A stretch of DNA of 64,000 nt from Capnocytophaga ochracea DSM 7271 (GCF_000023285.1 NC_013162.1:970501-1034500); one strand, 5' to 3'. Counted from the first letter of the stretch, positions 9,893 through 19,407 are shown. Made by a program: numbers and translations. The notes: generated from the sequence alone by a model not told the origin.

Positions 9893-9940
9893 ACTTTGCC
9901 AAAGTGTGCGAGCCGTACGGGCAGAAAACCTTGGCAAAGT
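9893..9940. repeat. ACTTTGCCAAAGT palindromic repeat
   Basis: ACTTTGCCAAAGT and TTGGCAAAGT face each other around an inner CCGTACGGGC. This is one of about a dozen copies of the family in 1-46.7 kb. It lies just upstream of the lipoprotein start at 9847 and could be part of its control region. Confidence 0.75.
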
Positions 9941-9983
9941 GTAGTAACACACTCATTGGCTAATTTACTAATTTTCAAATTTG

Positions 9984-10790
9984 CTAATTAAGCAAAAATT
10001 CGTCTTCCTCATTGCTTTCAATGCCTAAGGCTTCGTATATGTATTTGAAGGTGGAGAGCAATTTAGGTTTGCCATCTATGAGGGCTACATCGTGTTCAAA
10101 GTGGGCAGAAGGCTTGCCGTCGGCGGTGAGGATTGTCCAGCCGTCTTTGAGTTGGCGTATGCTCTTGGTACCCATATTAATCATAGGCTCTATGGCTACT
10201 ACCATTCCGTCTTTAAACTTTTTACCACTACCGCGTCTGCCGTAGTTAGGCATTTCGGGGTCTTCGTGCATTTTGCGCCCTACGCCGTGTCCTACGAGTT
10301 CGCGCACTACTCCATAGCCGTGTGCCTCACAGTGTTGTTGTATAGCGTGCCCTACATCACCTACTCGGTTACCCGCACGAAACTGATGGATACCTATGTA
10401 CAGCGATTCTTTGGTTACGCGCAATAGTTCTTTTACTTCGGGGGCTACTTCGCCTACTTCAAAAGTATAAGCGTGGTCGCCATAGTAACCGTTTTTCAAT
10501 GCTCCGCAATCTATTGAGATGATGTCGCCTTCTTGTAACGGACGGTCGTTAGGGATGCCGTGTACTACTTGCGCATTAGGACTCATACATAGGGTGTTAG
10601 GGAAGCCATACAAACCCAAAAATCCTGGGATAGCCCCTTGACTGCGGATGTACTCTTCGGCGATTTTATCGAGATATAGGGTGGTTACCCCTGGTTTTAC
10701 TTCTTTTGCCATTATACCCAAAGTGCGTGATACCACTTGGGCTGCTTGGTGTAGTAGTTCTATTTCTTCGGCTGTTCTAATGTGAATCAT
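9984..10790 (-). CDS. map: Methionine aminopeptidase type I
   Basis: This 268-residue enzyme removes the initiator methionine from new proteins in the cytoplasm. All five metal ligands are present at the expected spacing: Asp94, Asp105, His168, Glu201 and Glu232, plus the substrate-side His77 in VVHGIP. The C-terminus carries a short acidic tail (NEEDEFLLN) beyond the usual end. The gene is separated from pgi by a 70-base spacer made of two inverted AATTACGAA-type pieces that could form a hairpin. Confidence 0.97.
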   Translation of the reverse strand: MIHIRTAEEIELLHQAAQVVSRTLGIMAKEVKPGVTTLYLDKIAEEYIRSQGAIPGFLGLYGFPNTLCMSPNAQVVHGIPNDRPLQEGDIISIDCGALKNGYYGDHAYTFEVGEVAPEVKELLRVTKESLYIGIHQFRAGNRVGDVGHAIQQHCEAHGYGVVRELVGHGVGRKMHEDPEMPNYGRRGSGKKFKDGMVVAIEPMINMGTKSIRQLKDGWTILTADGKPSAHFEHDVALIDGKPKLLSTFKYIYEALGIESNEEDEFLLN

Positions 10791-10863
10791 TTGTAATAAC
10801 GAATTACGAAAGACGAATTACGAAAGTTTTGTCATTCGTAACTCGTCATTCGTAATTAGATTT

Positions 10864-12483
10864 CTATTTTTTGAATTGTTTTAGTAAATTGGTTGTAGAG
10901 CTGTCGTGAGCAGAAAGTTCGGTAGCGGCGATGTCTTTAAGGATTTTGCTTGCCAACTGTTTGCCGAGCTCTACGCCCCATTGGTCATAGCTGTAGATGT
11001 TCCAAATCACACCTTCTACAAATATCTTGTGCTCATACATTGCGATAAGACTACCCAAACTTTCAGGGGTGAGTTTATCGATGAGGATAGAGGTTGTAGG
11101 GCGGTTCCCTGTAAACACTTTGAAAGGTACTAAAGCTTCGTTTACCTTGTCACCCATTTCTTTGCGTACTTCGGCTTCGGTTTTACCTTTGAGGAGGGCT
11201 TCGGTTTGTGCAAAGAAGTTAGCCATTAGCTTGTTGTGGTGGTCGGTATTGCCGTGCAATGAGTGTTTAAAGCCAATGAAATCAGTAGGTATCAATTTAG
11301 TACCTTGGTGGATGAGCTGGAAGAACGCGTGTTGAGAGTTGGTTCCTGGTTCACCCCAGATAATTACTCCAGTTTGATAAGGGATAGGATTGCCATCACG
11401 ATCGGTTTGTTTACCGTTACTTTCCATTATACCTTGTTGTAGGTACGCCGCCAAGCGGTGCAAATACTGAGTATAAGGAATGATCGCTTGACTTTCGGCT
11501 CCGTAGAAGTTGTTGTACCACACACTTAGCAATGCCAAGACTACCGGAATATTCTTCTCAAAAGGAGCAGTGCGGAAATGCTCGTCCATAGCGTGAGCCC
11601 CTTTGAGCAACTTATCAAAATTGTCATAACCTACTGATAGGGCAATGCTGAGACCTACGGCACTCCACAACGAAAAGCGTCCACCTACCCAGTCCCACAT
11701 AGGGAATACGTTATCAGGGTCGATACCGAATTTATCGATTTCTTGCAAGTTAGTCGATACCGCTACAAAGTGTTTAGCAATATCTTTTTCTGAACCCGAT
11801 TTCAGGAACCATTCTTTTACAGTAAGTGCATTAGAAAGGGTTTCCAATGTGGTAAAAGTCTTAGATACAATCACTATCAAAGTAGTTTCTGGGTTAAGGT
11901 GCTTAATAGTTTCAAGCACGTGGTCACCATCTACATTGCTGATGAAGTGTACGTTGAGGTGATTCTTATAGAATTTAAGCGCCTCAGTTACCATTGCCGG
12001 ACCTAAGTCAGACCCACCAATACCAATATTCACCACATCGGTAAAGGCTTTACCAGTATAGCCTTTGCGTTTGCCACTGATGACTTCTTCGCTGAACTGT
12101 TTGATTTTATGTTTTACAGCCGCTACTTCGGGCATTACATTCTTCCCATCTACGTTTATCACGCTGTTTTCGGGCGCGCGAAGGGCAGTGTGCAAAACCG
12201 CGCGTTTTTCGGTGTTGTTGATAAGGTCGCCACCGAAGTATTTGCCAATAGCGTCCTTTAAACCACATTCCTCGGCGAGTTGCACAAGGAGTTTAAGAGT
12301 TTCTTCGTCTATGCGGTTTTTAGAATAATCTACATAGAAGTCGTGCCATTTGATGGCGAATTTCTCCGCGCGAGTGGGGTCTTTCTCAAATAGAGAAAGC
12401 ATATGGCGGTCTTTTACTTCCGCAAAATGTTTTTGCAATGCTTTCCACGCATTGGTTTGTGTTGGATTACTGTTTTTTAACAT
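10864..12483 (-). CDS. pgi: Glucose-6-phosphate isomerase
   Basis: This 539-residue cytoplasmic enzyme interconverts glucose-6-phosphate and fructose-6-phosphate in glycolysis. Family landmarks are present: the [12 protein letters not shown] phosphate-binding segment near residue 150, [13 protein letters not shown], the [18 protein letters not shown] signature near 265-283, GESQ-type [17 protein letters not shown] and the C-terminal [11 protein letters not shown]. The length matches the long bacterial form. It is transcribed leftward ahead of map. Upstream is a 258-base gap with one palindromic repeat. Confidence 0.97.
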   Translation of the reverse strand: MLKNSNPTQTNAWKALQKHFAEVKDRHMLSLFEKDPTRAEKFAIKWHDFYVDYSKNRIDEETLKLLVQLAEECGLKDAIGKYFGGDLINNTEKRAVLHTALRAPENSVINVDGKNVMPEVAAVKHKIKQFSEEVISGKRKGYTGKAFTDVVNIGIGGSDLGPAMVTEALKFYKNHLNVHFISNVDGDHVLETIKHLNPETTLIVIVSKTFTTLETLSNALTVKEWFLKSGSEKDIAKHFVAVSTNLQEIDKFGIDPDNVFPMWDWVGGRFSLWSAVGLSIALSVGYDNFDKLLKGAHAMDEHFRTAPFEKNIPVVLALLSVWYNNFYGAESQAIIPYTQYLHRLAAYLQQGIMESNGKQTDRDGNPIPYQTGVIIWGEPGTNSQHAFFQLIHQGTKLIPTDFIGFKHSLHGNTDHHNKLMANFFAQTEALLKGKTEAEVRKEMGDKVNEALVPFKVFTGNRPTTSILIDKLTPESLGSLIAMYEHKIFVEGVIWNIYSYDQWGVELGKQLASKILKDIAATELSAHDSSTTNLLKQFKK

Positions 12484-12559
12484 TTTTATTTATATATGTT
12501 TAATGTTGTTATTCTTTTTATAGTCAATCACAAATTAGTCTGTAAATTTTGCACCTTTC

Positions 12560-12590
12560 ACTTTGCCAAAGTTTGAAACTTTGGCAAAGT
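12560..12590. repeat. ACTTTGCCAAAGT perfect palindrome
   Basis: ACTTTGCCAAAGT, a five-base loop, ACTTTGGCAAAGT. It is the cleanest copy of the dispersed palindrome family and lies between pgi and the secreted protein gene at 12742. Confidence 0.9.
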
Positions 12591-12741
12591 TAATTATCTT
12601 AATAATCAGTTGAATTCTCTATTTGTTTAATTATAATCTATGTAATAGCAACTAACATCTGTCTTTTCAGGGTGCAAAACTACAAGATAATGATGCCTCA
12701 CCATTGGCTAATTTACTAATTGACAAATTACTTAATGAAAC

Positions 12742-13191
12742 TTACTTTTTCAGTCTTTTAAACACAAAACGGGTGATAAAAATACCAGTAGAATCATTGC
12801 TTCCTGCATTGCTCTCTACTCCACTGGTAACAAAAGCAAGTTCCCAGCCTTCTTCACTCATAGTGTTCAACTTAGAAGTGATAAGAGCATCGTTGGCAGC
12901 GATGTTCTGAAAACGAATCCCCCCGAGATTAAAGAAGTTGAGGAGTTTGGTCTCATCAAAGCCCCTTACGCGAATCTCATCACGGTCGCTTTTGTTGCGT
13001 TCGTCTCCTTCTTCCGAGCGCGTAGTGGTAAATTCTTTATAATTGCGTGTTTCATTAGCCGAGATAAGTCGCGAGCGTCCTGCTCCCGAAGGTACCACCG
13101 ATTCAATAGCGGTTACTACCTTAAATTCATACACTTGTGCTGAGGCGGTAAAGCCCACAAGAGCCAATAGATAAAAAATAAACTTTTTCAT
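12742..13191 (-). CDS. Secreted hypothetical protein, 149 residues
   Basis: The product has a signal peptide (MKKFIFYLLALVGFTASA|Q) and a mature part of about 130 residues rich in charged residues, ending FVTSGVESNAG...FITRFVFKRLKK. The end resembles small periplasmic proteins of Bacteroidetes whose strand pattern suggests a compact alpha/beta fold, but I do not recognise a named family. It stands upstream of pgi in the same direction and is not obviously in one operon with it. Confidence 0.7.
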   Translation of the reverse strand: MKKFIFYLLALVGFTASAQVYEFKVVTAIESVVPSGAGRSRLISANETRNYKEFTTTRSEEGDERNKSDRDEIRVRGFDETKLLNFFNLGGIRFQNIAANDALITSKLNTMSEEGWELAFVTSGVESNAGSNDSTGIFITRFVFKRLKK

Positions 13192-13249
13192 TGAAATAAT
13201 ATTTTAAACGTTTTTCTGATATTTAAACTAATCAAACCATTTTCTCTTC

Positions 13250-14401
13250 TTATTCTTCATTTTCGACAGAGCTCCCATTGATAAAAACTTCATAACTATC
13301 AAGTCTCGCTTTATCTATTTTGTAATTCTCTTCGTCTTCCTTAATAATGATAATACTATCAAATCCTAATTCATTCATCTTCTGAATAGTTAAAAGTTCT
13401 CCTTCTTTTACTTGAAAAACTTTTCTTAATAACCAATCTGAAAGAGCTTTATTAGGATTTGTCATTAATGCTTTTGAGTTATCTTGGCAAACTTTTGCAC
13501 TGAGAATCTCTCCTGTGGGGACTTTAAGTTTAAACTGTACATCTCTTTTAGGAAAGAAATTAGGAAACTGTTTATGAATTTCAATTGGTATAGGGATATA
13601 TATTTCTCCTAAATCTCTTTTTCTCCCTCCAGCATTCCACTGATTGAGTCCACTTTTCTCAAAGACATACTTTCTCTTTTGCTTTCTGCCGTACAAAGGA
13701 AGTATCACATAGTTTATACCTTTAATTAATTTATCTTTAGCAGGTTTAAAAACTTTATCTCCAAATAATTCTAAAAGTAATTGATAAGGGTCTTCTATAA
13801 TTTCTACTGGCAAATGAAAAGCATTTTGCGGAATATAAAATTTCCTAAAAAGAGTACTTTTCGAGTAATTAAAATTATACTGATTTTTACCATCATCAAA
13901 TTGTAGACTTGCCTTGGTATCTTTTATAGAATGAATATTATTTATATCTATCTTATCGTAGTCTGTCTCAAACAGAATTAATTCCTTTTCTCGTCTCGCT
14001 ACTATATGATATAGTGAGTTATTAATGTTATAAAGTCTATTGGCTAAATCTATTCTTTCATTACGAAATTTTGCAAGTTTTAGTGCTAATTCTTTTCCTT
14101 TCAAAGGTTTTAATATTGTTGATAAAGAATTAAATTCAGCCACTTTTTCTATACTACTATTTGAAGGACAAGTAAATGTTTTTAATCCTACTCCAATAGA
14201 TTCGTAATTTGCATCAAAAGCAGTGTCTGAACGAGAAAGATTTTCAGCATCAAAACTTTTACAAAAAACATTTTCAACTACCCTATAATTAATATAGGGA
14301 ATTATACTTTCACTGAAAAGTCCTGATAACTTAGAAACCGCAGAAAGTAATTTCAAGTAATCACCATTCTTTTCTTTATCTATTTTAGCAAATGACTTCA
14401 T
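13250..14401 (-). CDS. Type II restriction endonuclease with B3-like C-terminal domain
   Basis: This 383-residue protein overlaps the preceding cytosine methyltransferase by four bases, so it is almost surely its restriction enzyme. The C-terminal half (about 235-375), with SGLNQWNAGGRKRD, YIPIPIEIHKQFPNFFP, SAKVCQDNSKALM and LGFDSIII, resembles the B3-like DNA-recognition domain of BfiI/NgoFVII-type enzymes. The N-terminal half lacks the HxK motif of phospholipase D nucleases. Instead Asp59/Asp63 followed by GVGLKTF (Lys74) suggests a PD-(D/E)XK-like site, with an atypical residue before the Lys. The recognition sequence cannot be predicted. Confidence 0.78.
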   Translation of the reverse strand: MKSFAKIDKEKNGDYLKLLSAVSKLSGLFSESIIPYINYRVVENVFCKSFDAENLSRSDTAFDANYESIGVGLKTFTCPSNSSIEKVAEFNSLSTILKPLKGKELALKLAKFRNERIDLANRLYNINNSLYHIVARREKELILFETDYDKIDINNIHSIKDTKASLQFDDGKNQYNFNYSKSTLFRKFYIPQNAFHLPVEIIEDPYQLLLELFGDKVFKPAKDKLIKGINYVILPLYGRKQKRKYVFEKSGLNQWNAGGRKRDLGEIYIPIPIEIHKQFPNFFPKRDVQFKLKVPTGEILSAKVCQDNSKALMTNPNKALSDWLLRKVFQVKEGELLTIQKMNELGFDSIIIIKEDEENYKIDKARLDSYEVFINGSSVENEE

Positions 14402-15360
14402 AACACTTTCAAAATTTGTTCACTTACTCTTTGAATTAAAGGCATTGTCACAGAGTTCCCTGCCTGCATATATAATTTTGATATAGCTATTTCTTTAGAA
14501 AGTATAAAGCCTTTTGGATAACCTTGAAAATTAAAACATTCTCGTGGGGTTAACTTCCTAATACCAAAATTATCTTTAATAATCGGTACATTATGTCCCC
14601 CTGTACCCATATTAGCTGTTAAAGTAGGACAAACATTGTTCTTATTTTCTCGAACATACACACGCCTCCATTGATAAATAGTATCTTTACGTGTTACTAT
14701 TTTAATAAGTTCTGGACTGTATTTGTGAGATAGCTGATAATAAAAATAATCATTCTGTTTTCCTTTCTCTAAAAAGCTATGAATCGTTTTAGTAAGTTTA
14801 ATTTTTTCAGGAAATTGGAACTCTTTATAATTAGGAACTTGTTTAGGATCAAAAGCTACTATAAAAATACGCTCTCTATTTTGTGGAATATTAGCATATT
14901 CCATTGTATTGAGGACTTTATAAAATATCTTGTAACCTAATTTCTCTTCTAAGATATTCGTTATTACCTTAAATGTTTTACCCTTATCGTGACTCACTAA
15001 GTTCTTTACATTTTCTAAAAAAATAACCTTAGGACGATGCTTCCTTACTATTTCTTCTATCTCAAAAAAAAGTGTTCCCCTAATATCTTCAAAACCTTTT
15101 TGATATCCAGCTATAGAAAATGCTTGACAAGGAAATCCTGCGCAAAGTATATCAAATTCATTAGGAATATTATCTTTCGTTTCTTGTAAAGTAATATCGC
15201 CAAAAGGAACTTCTCCATAGTTTAGCTTATAGGTTTGCTGAGCGAACTTGTCCCATTCTGACGAAAAGACACATTCAGCCCCTATATTCTGCAAAGCATA
15301 GCGGAAGCCCCCTACCCCTGCAAATAAATCTATGAATTTAACGCTTTTTCCCATATCCAA
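14398..15360 (-). CDS. DNA (cytosine-5) methyltransferase
   Basis: This 320-residue enzyme transfers methyl from SAM to C5 of cytosine in a short target. Motif I is FIDLFAGVGGF (9-19), motif IV is GFPCQAFS with catalytic Cys78, motif VI is ENV (116-118), motif VIII is QNRERIF and motif X is QAGNSV near the C-terminus. The target-recognition region between VIII and IX is short (about 230-275). A start three residues into the frame (MGKSV) is possible. It protects DNA from the endonuclease encoded by the overlapping downstream gene. Confidence 0.95.
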   Translation of the reverse strand: MDMGKSVKFIDLFAGVGGFRYALQNIGAECVFSSEWDKFAQQTYKLNYGEVPFGDITLQETKDNIPNEFDILCAGFPCQAFSIAGYQKGFEDIRGTLFFEIEEIVRKHRPKVIFLENVKNLVSHDKGKTFKVITNILEEKLGYKIFYKVLNTMEYANIPQNRERIFIVAFDPKQVPNYKEFQFPEKIKLTKTIHSFLEKGKQNDYFYYQLSHKYSPELIKIVTRKDTIYQWRRVYVRENKNNVCPTLTANMGTGGHNVPIIKDNFGIRKLTPRECFNFQGYPKGFILSKEIAISKLYMQAGNSVTMPLIQRVSEQILKVL

Positions 15361-15626
15361 AAACTCTTATTTTTCTCTCTAAAGTCCTAAATAACCCTTT
15401 CTCAAAGGCGTATCCTTGATTCTCTTTTAATTTTAAAAACTAATTAGTTCCTATTTTGGAAGTACAGCATCACTCGTTTACATCAAGTTCTCATTAAAAA
15501 CAATTAAAATTGCTTTATATAATCGCCTATGTAACTCGTACTTACCCGTCGTGCTACGACCTTCTATTCTAATAAAAATTCGTACTTCTGCTCAATTAAC
15601 CATTAATCACTAATCATTAACCATTG

Positions 15627-16916
15627 TTACGACACCGTTTGCTTTTGTACATTCGTTACCTCCTCTTCCATTTCAATAGGGGTCGCTTTTAGCGCATCAA
15701 GCTGTTCTTTTAGTGGCGCAATCTCCTTCAAATATTTAGCTTTAAGTCGCGCATCAATAGGCACCGATTCTGGTAACTTCTCTCTGAGTGGGTCTACTTG
15801 TCTTCCATTCTTCCAGAAACGATAGCACACGTGAGGACCTGTTGCCAAGCCGGTACTTCCCACAAGTCCAATCACCTGTCCTTGCGATACGTGTTGTCCT
15901 CTGCGTGCCAATATTCTCGACATATGCAAGTACTGTGTTGTATACATATTGTTGTGGCGCACCTTCACGTAGTTACCATTACCCGAACTATAGCCCGCCT
16001 CAATCACCGTTCCTGATGCCGTCACCCGTATAGGCGTACCCGTAGGTGCTGCATAGTCGGTACCAAAATGTCCCTTCATACGGTGAAGCACAGGGTGAAA
16101 ACGCATTCCAAATTTAGACGTAATGCGGAAGATATCCAAAGGCGATTTCAAAAACATTCGCTTCATCATATTCCCCTTTTCGTCGTAATAACCATTTGTG
16201 CCTTTTGCCGAATCGGTAGTGAAGTTAAAAGCGTAATAAGGTTTCCCTTGCCACTCAAAATAAGCCGCTTTCACTCTCTCAACTCCCGCAAAAATAGTGT
16301 CGTCCACATAACGTTCCTCATAAATAATCTTAAAATTATCACCTTTTTGCAAGCGGAAAAAGTCGATGGTGTAATCAAAAATCTGTCCCATTTGGTAGGT
16401 AGCATTCGCACTGATACCCGCCGCAAGCGCATCAACTGTAAGATTGCTGTTGATATTTCCTGCCAATGCCTTTTCCACAATCGTTACTTTGCGTTGCGCT
16501 TTGTAAGCGTGAACCGAGTCTCCAAGACGCACCACTACGTAATCCGTAACGTTCGGCTGATAGATAAAGCTATGGGGTTTCGAGGGGTCTTTTTTATCGT
16601 ACAAAAAAGCGTAAACCTTACCCGTACGTATATTCTTAGGGTTAAACTCTCCTTTGGTTTTTTGGGTGATATTATGAATATCCACCGCTCCTATATTGTT
16701 CTCTTCTAATAGTTTACCAAAGGTATCACCCTGCTTAATCGTGTCTTTCACTATCGTGTAATCGTTCAGGTTGAAACCAAATTCATACACCGGAGGTTTA
16801 GGTGCCTCAACAGTAGCCGAAGCTGTTGCCTTCTCAGCATTAGGGGTATCATTACAAGCCGTGAATACCGAAAGCTGAAGTGCAAAAAATGAAAAATAAA
16901 GGACTTTCTTCATCAT
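15627..16916 (-). CDS. M23 peptidoglycan endopeptidase lipoprotein
   Basis: This 429-residue protein has a lipobox (FTAC, Cys21), a LysM/OapA-like middle region (KQGDTFGKLLEENNI, about 57-100) and a C-terminal M23 metallopeptidase domain (about 270-375). The zinc site reads His283 and Asp287 (GHFGTD), with His331 and His362 as the catalytic pair. The usual final ligand, the second His of HxH, is Cys364 in GPHVCYRFW. It should cut peptidoglycan cross-links in the periplasm and may take part in cell elongation or division. It has its own promoter. Confidence 0.9.
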   Translation of the reverse strand: MMKKVLYFSFFALQLSVFTACNDTPNAEKATASATVEAPKPPVYEFGFNLNDYTIVKDTIKQGDTFGKLLEENNIGAVDIHNITQKTKGEFNPKNIRTGKVYAFLYDKKDPSKPHSFIYQPNVTDYVVVRLGDSVHAYKAQRKVTIVEKALAGNINSNLTVDALAAGISANATYQMGQIFDYTIDFFRLQKGDNFKIIYEERYVDDTIFAGVERVKAAYFEWQGKPYYAFNFTTDSAKGTNGYYDEKGNMMKRMFLKSPLDIFRITSKFGMRFHPVLHRMKGHFGTDYAAPTGTPIRVTASGTVIEAGYSSGNGNYVKVRHNNMYTTQYLHMSRILARRGQHVSQGQVIGLVGSTGLATGPHVCYRFWKNGRQVDPLREKLPESVPIDARLKAKYLKEIAPLKEQLDALKATPIEMEEEVTNVQKQTVS

Positions 16917-16975
16917 AAGTTTTCTGTTTCTGTTTTTACATTTTTTAGTTCACAAACACCAAGCCATTTAGGGCG

Positions 16976-17008
16976 CAAGTGTATCAAAAAATCTTACAAA
17001 GGTGCAAA
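16976..17008 (-). promoter_or_regulatory. Promoter of M23 peptidase gene
   Basis: Minus-strand TTTG (17005-17008), 21 bases, TACACTTG (16976-16983), about 60 bases before the start. The downstream box is a slightly weak match. Confidence 0.45.
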
Positions 17009-17019
17009 TAAAAAATGAA

Positions 17020-17510
17020 CTACGCAAATAAAAAAACTAAAAAAACTGCATATACCTCCTTTAATTTATTCATAATTAATGTATTAAGCTGTATACCTCA
17101 ATTTTTGCAAACTGCTTCTATGTCCTCTTTTTCAACACTTTTACCGCTACCCTTCGCCTTATCTTTTTCTTAAATCCTAGCCATACCCAAATGCCCTCTC
17201 CCCTACTCAGTACATTTTTCTACCCTACAAGCTATATAAGTAGTACATTTTTCCACCAAAACTCCATTTTACAAAATGCCTCCTCCCAAAAAAGCGCCAT
17301 CTATCGTCCAACATTCGTTCAAGATTCGTTTAAGGTTCGTCCAAGCTACCTATACAATAGTAAATTTTTCTTTTTGAAAATCCTTATCCCTATTTCTCTT
17401 AAAAACTATCTGTGTGGCTCACTTTCCCGAGTCTCCCCGAGAGCTCCTAACCAGACTCTTCTTCATTTTCTCATTTTCTCATTTTCTCATTTCCAAATTT
17501 TCTCATTTTC
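17020..17510. other. Gene-free spacer between divergent genes
   Basis: No gene is supported here. The stretch at 17,300-17,360 has TTCGTTCAAG / TTCGTTTAAG / TTCGTCCAAG direct repeats and looks like a worn relative of the ~210-bp element at 32.5, 40.1 and 44.1 kb. From 17,460 to 17,515 there is a run of TCATTTTC-type repeats leading into the promoter. A 139-codon open frame through it is low-complexity and was not accepted. Confidence 0.6.
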
Positions 17511-17514
17511 CAAA

Positions 17515-17546
17515 TTTGCTCATTTGCTAATTACCTCCTATCTTTG
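17515..17546 (+). promoter_or_regulatory. Repeated-type promoter, family A
   Basis: TTTG (17515-17518), 20 bases, TATCTTTG (17539-17546), 20 bases before the start at 17567. The whole 32 bases closely match the promoters of rpsU (20657-20688) and of the GH65 gene (32029-32060). Confidence 0.8.
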
Positions 17547-17566
17547 CCCCCATAAAACAAATTATT

Positions 17567-18427
17567 ATGAAATATCTTTATACTCTCATTGCCCTACTAA
17601 CAGCCACTAATGCCTTTGGGCAGAACATATTTTTGCTCAAAGAACTCTTTTTAAAAGGCAACGTAAAATCCGTGCGCGTTATCCCTTATCAAGTAAAAGA
17701 AAACAAGAAACACCGCATTCAAAAAACAGCTGTAAAGAAATTCTATTACGATGAAAATCTGTTTCTCTTAGCCAATGAGCAAGGATATGTTGTCCAACAA
17801 ATTATGTTTGCCGACCGAAATGTGTTCAACCTTAAAACAGAAGTAACTTACGACGATAATAACCGAGAAACAAACTTAAAAGTATACGATGAAACCGATA
17901 CTCTATTGCGTGAGTATACCCTTACTTATGACGATAAAGAGAAAAAAATGCAGAAAACTGTCTACTTTCCTAAAACAGGTAAGGAATATTTAGTACTTTC
18001 AAGTGATACAAACAAACGTAGTTACCCTACCTATGCTACTTATTACAACACCGATGAAAGTATCAAAAACTACTCTTCATATAAGTACGACAAGAAGGAT
18101 AACCAACTCGAAACCAAAGTCTACAATCCCGATAAATCAGTAAAATACACCAAGAAGACAAAGTATAATAAAAACGGATTCGTTACCCACCAAATAACCA
18201 AATCCAACGAAAAGAATAAAAGCCTCGAAACAGTGTATACCTATAAAAAAGAGCCTTTTCCTACTGAAATGCTCTTAATTTTCGAAAAGAAGACCCATAA
18301 TAAAGCAAAAAAAATAAACTATACCTTTTCTTATCAATACGATGAAAAAGGTAATTGGATAGAGAAGAAATGCTTTTCCGAAGGCAAATTAGTATATATC
18401 GTAGAAAGAGAAATCACATATTATTAG
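17567..18427 (+). CDS. Secreted YD-like protein, paralog 1
   Basis: This 286-residue protein has a signal peptide (MKYLYTLIALLTATNAFG|Q) and then a chain of short beta units such as TYDDNNRETNLKVYDETD, YDKKDNQLETKVYNPD and YDEKGNWIEKK, an arrangement resembling YD/RHS repeats. It ends VEREITYY. The gene at 28356 encodes a clear paralog with the same end (TEREIKY) and the same KGNW unit. It probably sits in the periplasm or on the surface. No catalytic motif is visible and the function is unknown. Confidence 0.8.
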   Translation: MKYLYTLIALLTATNAFGQNIFLLKELFLKGNVKSVRVIPYQVKENKKHRIQKTAVKKFYYDENLFLLANEQGYVVQQIMFADRNVFNLKTEVTYDDNNRETNLKVYDETDTLLREYTLTYDDKEKKMQKTVYFPKTGKEYLVLSSDTNKRSYPTYATYYNTDESIKNYSSYKYDKKDNQLETKVYNPDKSVKYTKKTKYNKNGFVTHQITKSNEKNKSLETVYTYKKEPFPTEMLLIFEKKTHNKAKKINYTFSYQYDEKGNWIEKKCFSEGKLVYIVEREITYY

Positions 18428-18448
18428 TAAATTAGCTTCATATTTAAT

Positions 18449-18487
18449 TATTGGTATTATTGGCATTTCTGGTATTATTGGCATTAT
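18449..18487. repeat. TATTATTGGCATT short repeats
   Basis: Units of TATTATTGGCATT and TTCTGGTATTATTGGCATT are repeated just before the next gene. The same units occur before the GH92 gene (40,420-40,450) and, inverted, before the ketoacyl synthase (43,890-43,925), where they lead into a promoter. Here no TAnnTTTG box follows. Confidence 0.7.
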
Positions 18488-18502
18488 TAAAATTTTTATC
18501 GT

Positions 18503-19228
18503 ATGAGCTTATTCTCTATTCTTATATTTCTTTTTTTCTTTTGGCTTTTTAGACAACTTTCCCAACAGCTACCCACCGAACAGCCCTTTCGCAACCCATT
18601 TCAGCAAAATATATCACCCGCTACATTCGAGCTGAATCTCCTCTCACTTTGTAGCCTAGTTATCAAAGCCAACGGACGTGTTACCCAAGCCGAATTAGAT
18701 TTCGTGCGTTTGCAGTTTGTGCGTCTTTATGGTAAAGAACGCGCTAATGCCGTGTTTCGCAGTTTTAATGAACTAATAAAAGGACGCCAGATAGAAGCTC
18801 CCCGAGTAGCAATGTACGTACGAGCGCGTACTACCTACGAAACACGCTTGCAAATCCTCTATTTTCTCTTTGGTATTGCTCAAGCCGATGGAGTAGTAAG
18901 CCAAGACGAAGTACAACAAATAGAGCAAATAGCCTATTACTTCCAGATAGAAAAAAGTGATTTTATAAGTATCAAAGCAATGTTTGCTAACACTTATGGT
19001 AGTAATAGCTATACCCAAACTCCCAATGAAAATGCTTATGCTATTTTAGGTATAAGCCCCCAAGCTACTGATGCCGAAGTAAAACAAGCTTACAGAAATA
19101 TGGCAAAAAAATATCACCCCGATAGAGTGATTACAGAAGATGAAGCCATAAAAAAAGGCGCCGAAGAAAAGTTCAAACAAGTACAACAAGCCTATGAACA
19201 AATCGCACGCCAAAGAGGAATGAACTAA
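18503..19228 (+). CDS. TerB-like and J-domain membrane protein (DjlA-like)
   Basis: This 241-residue protein has one N-terminal membrane segment (LFSILIFLFFFWLF), a TerB-like helical domain (about 45-160, with KANGRVTQAELDFV and AQADGVVSQDEV) and a C-terminal J domain with the HPD motif at 205-207. The layout matches DjlA, a membrane-anchored co-chaperone that stimulates DnaK ATPase. It lies 75 bases after the YD-like gene, and a promoter of its own is not evident, so it may be co-transcribed. Confidence 0.88.
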   Translation: MSLFSILIFLFFFWLFRQLSQQLPTEQPFRNPFQQNISPATFELNLLSLCSLVIKANGRVTQAELDFVRLQFVRLYGKERANAVFRSFNELIKGRQIEAPRVAMYVRARTTYETRLQILYFLFGIAQADGVVSQDEVQQIEQIAYYFQIEKSDFISIKAMFANTYGSNSYTQTPNENAYAILGISPQATDAEVKQAYRNMAKKYHPDRVITEDEAIKKGAEEKFKQVQQAYEQIARQRGMN

Positions 19229-19257
19229 CTAAATAGCTTACCCTTATAAACAAAAAA

Positions 19258-19354
19258 GTGGCAAGCTACCTACATCGCACCGCTACAACCGAATACCTTT
19301 GCTGTGTTCCCACCCTGGAGGATTTTTCAGGAGCTGGTCGTGTAGGACTTGCCG
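19258..19354 (-). ncRNA. ffs: Signal recognition particle RNA (4.5S type)
   Basis: Read on the minus strand the RNA is one long hairpin: GGCAAG and CCTACA near the 5' end pair with TGTAGG and CTTGCC at the 3' end. The tip has the universal domain IV order CAGG, GTG, GGAA tetraloop, CAC, AGCA, the binding site of the Ffh M domain. The length of about 97 bases fits a small bacterial SRP RNA. A T-run follows at once as terminator and a good promoter precedes it. It guides membrane-protein ribosomes to FtsY. Confidence 0.92.
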
Positions 19355-19358
19355 GCGA

Positions 19359-19389
19359 CAAAAGTACAACTTTTTTATTACATAGCAAA
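19359..19389 (-). promoter_or_regulatory. SRP RNA promoter
   Basis: Minus-strand TTTG (19386-19389), 19 bases, TACTTTTG (19359-19366). Transcription should start about 5 bases on, at the RNA 5' end. Confidence 0.75.
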
Positions 19390-19407
19390 TTTTTTCTATT
19401 TTTTTTC

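Noticed and set aside
16068-16709. 213-codon frame opposite the M23 peptidase gene
   Set aside because: Shadow frame of a strongly supported gene; its translation has no recognisable domain and an odd composition.
17191-17610. Open frame of 139 codons on the plus strand
   Set aside because: It is low-complexity (Phe/Ser/His-rich, from TCATTTTC repeats), runs through a promoter and overlaps the well-supported gene at 17567.
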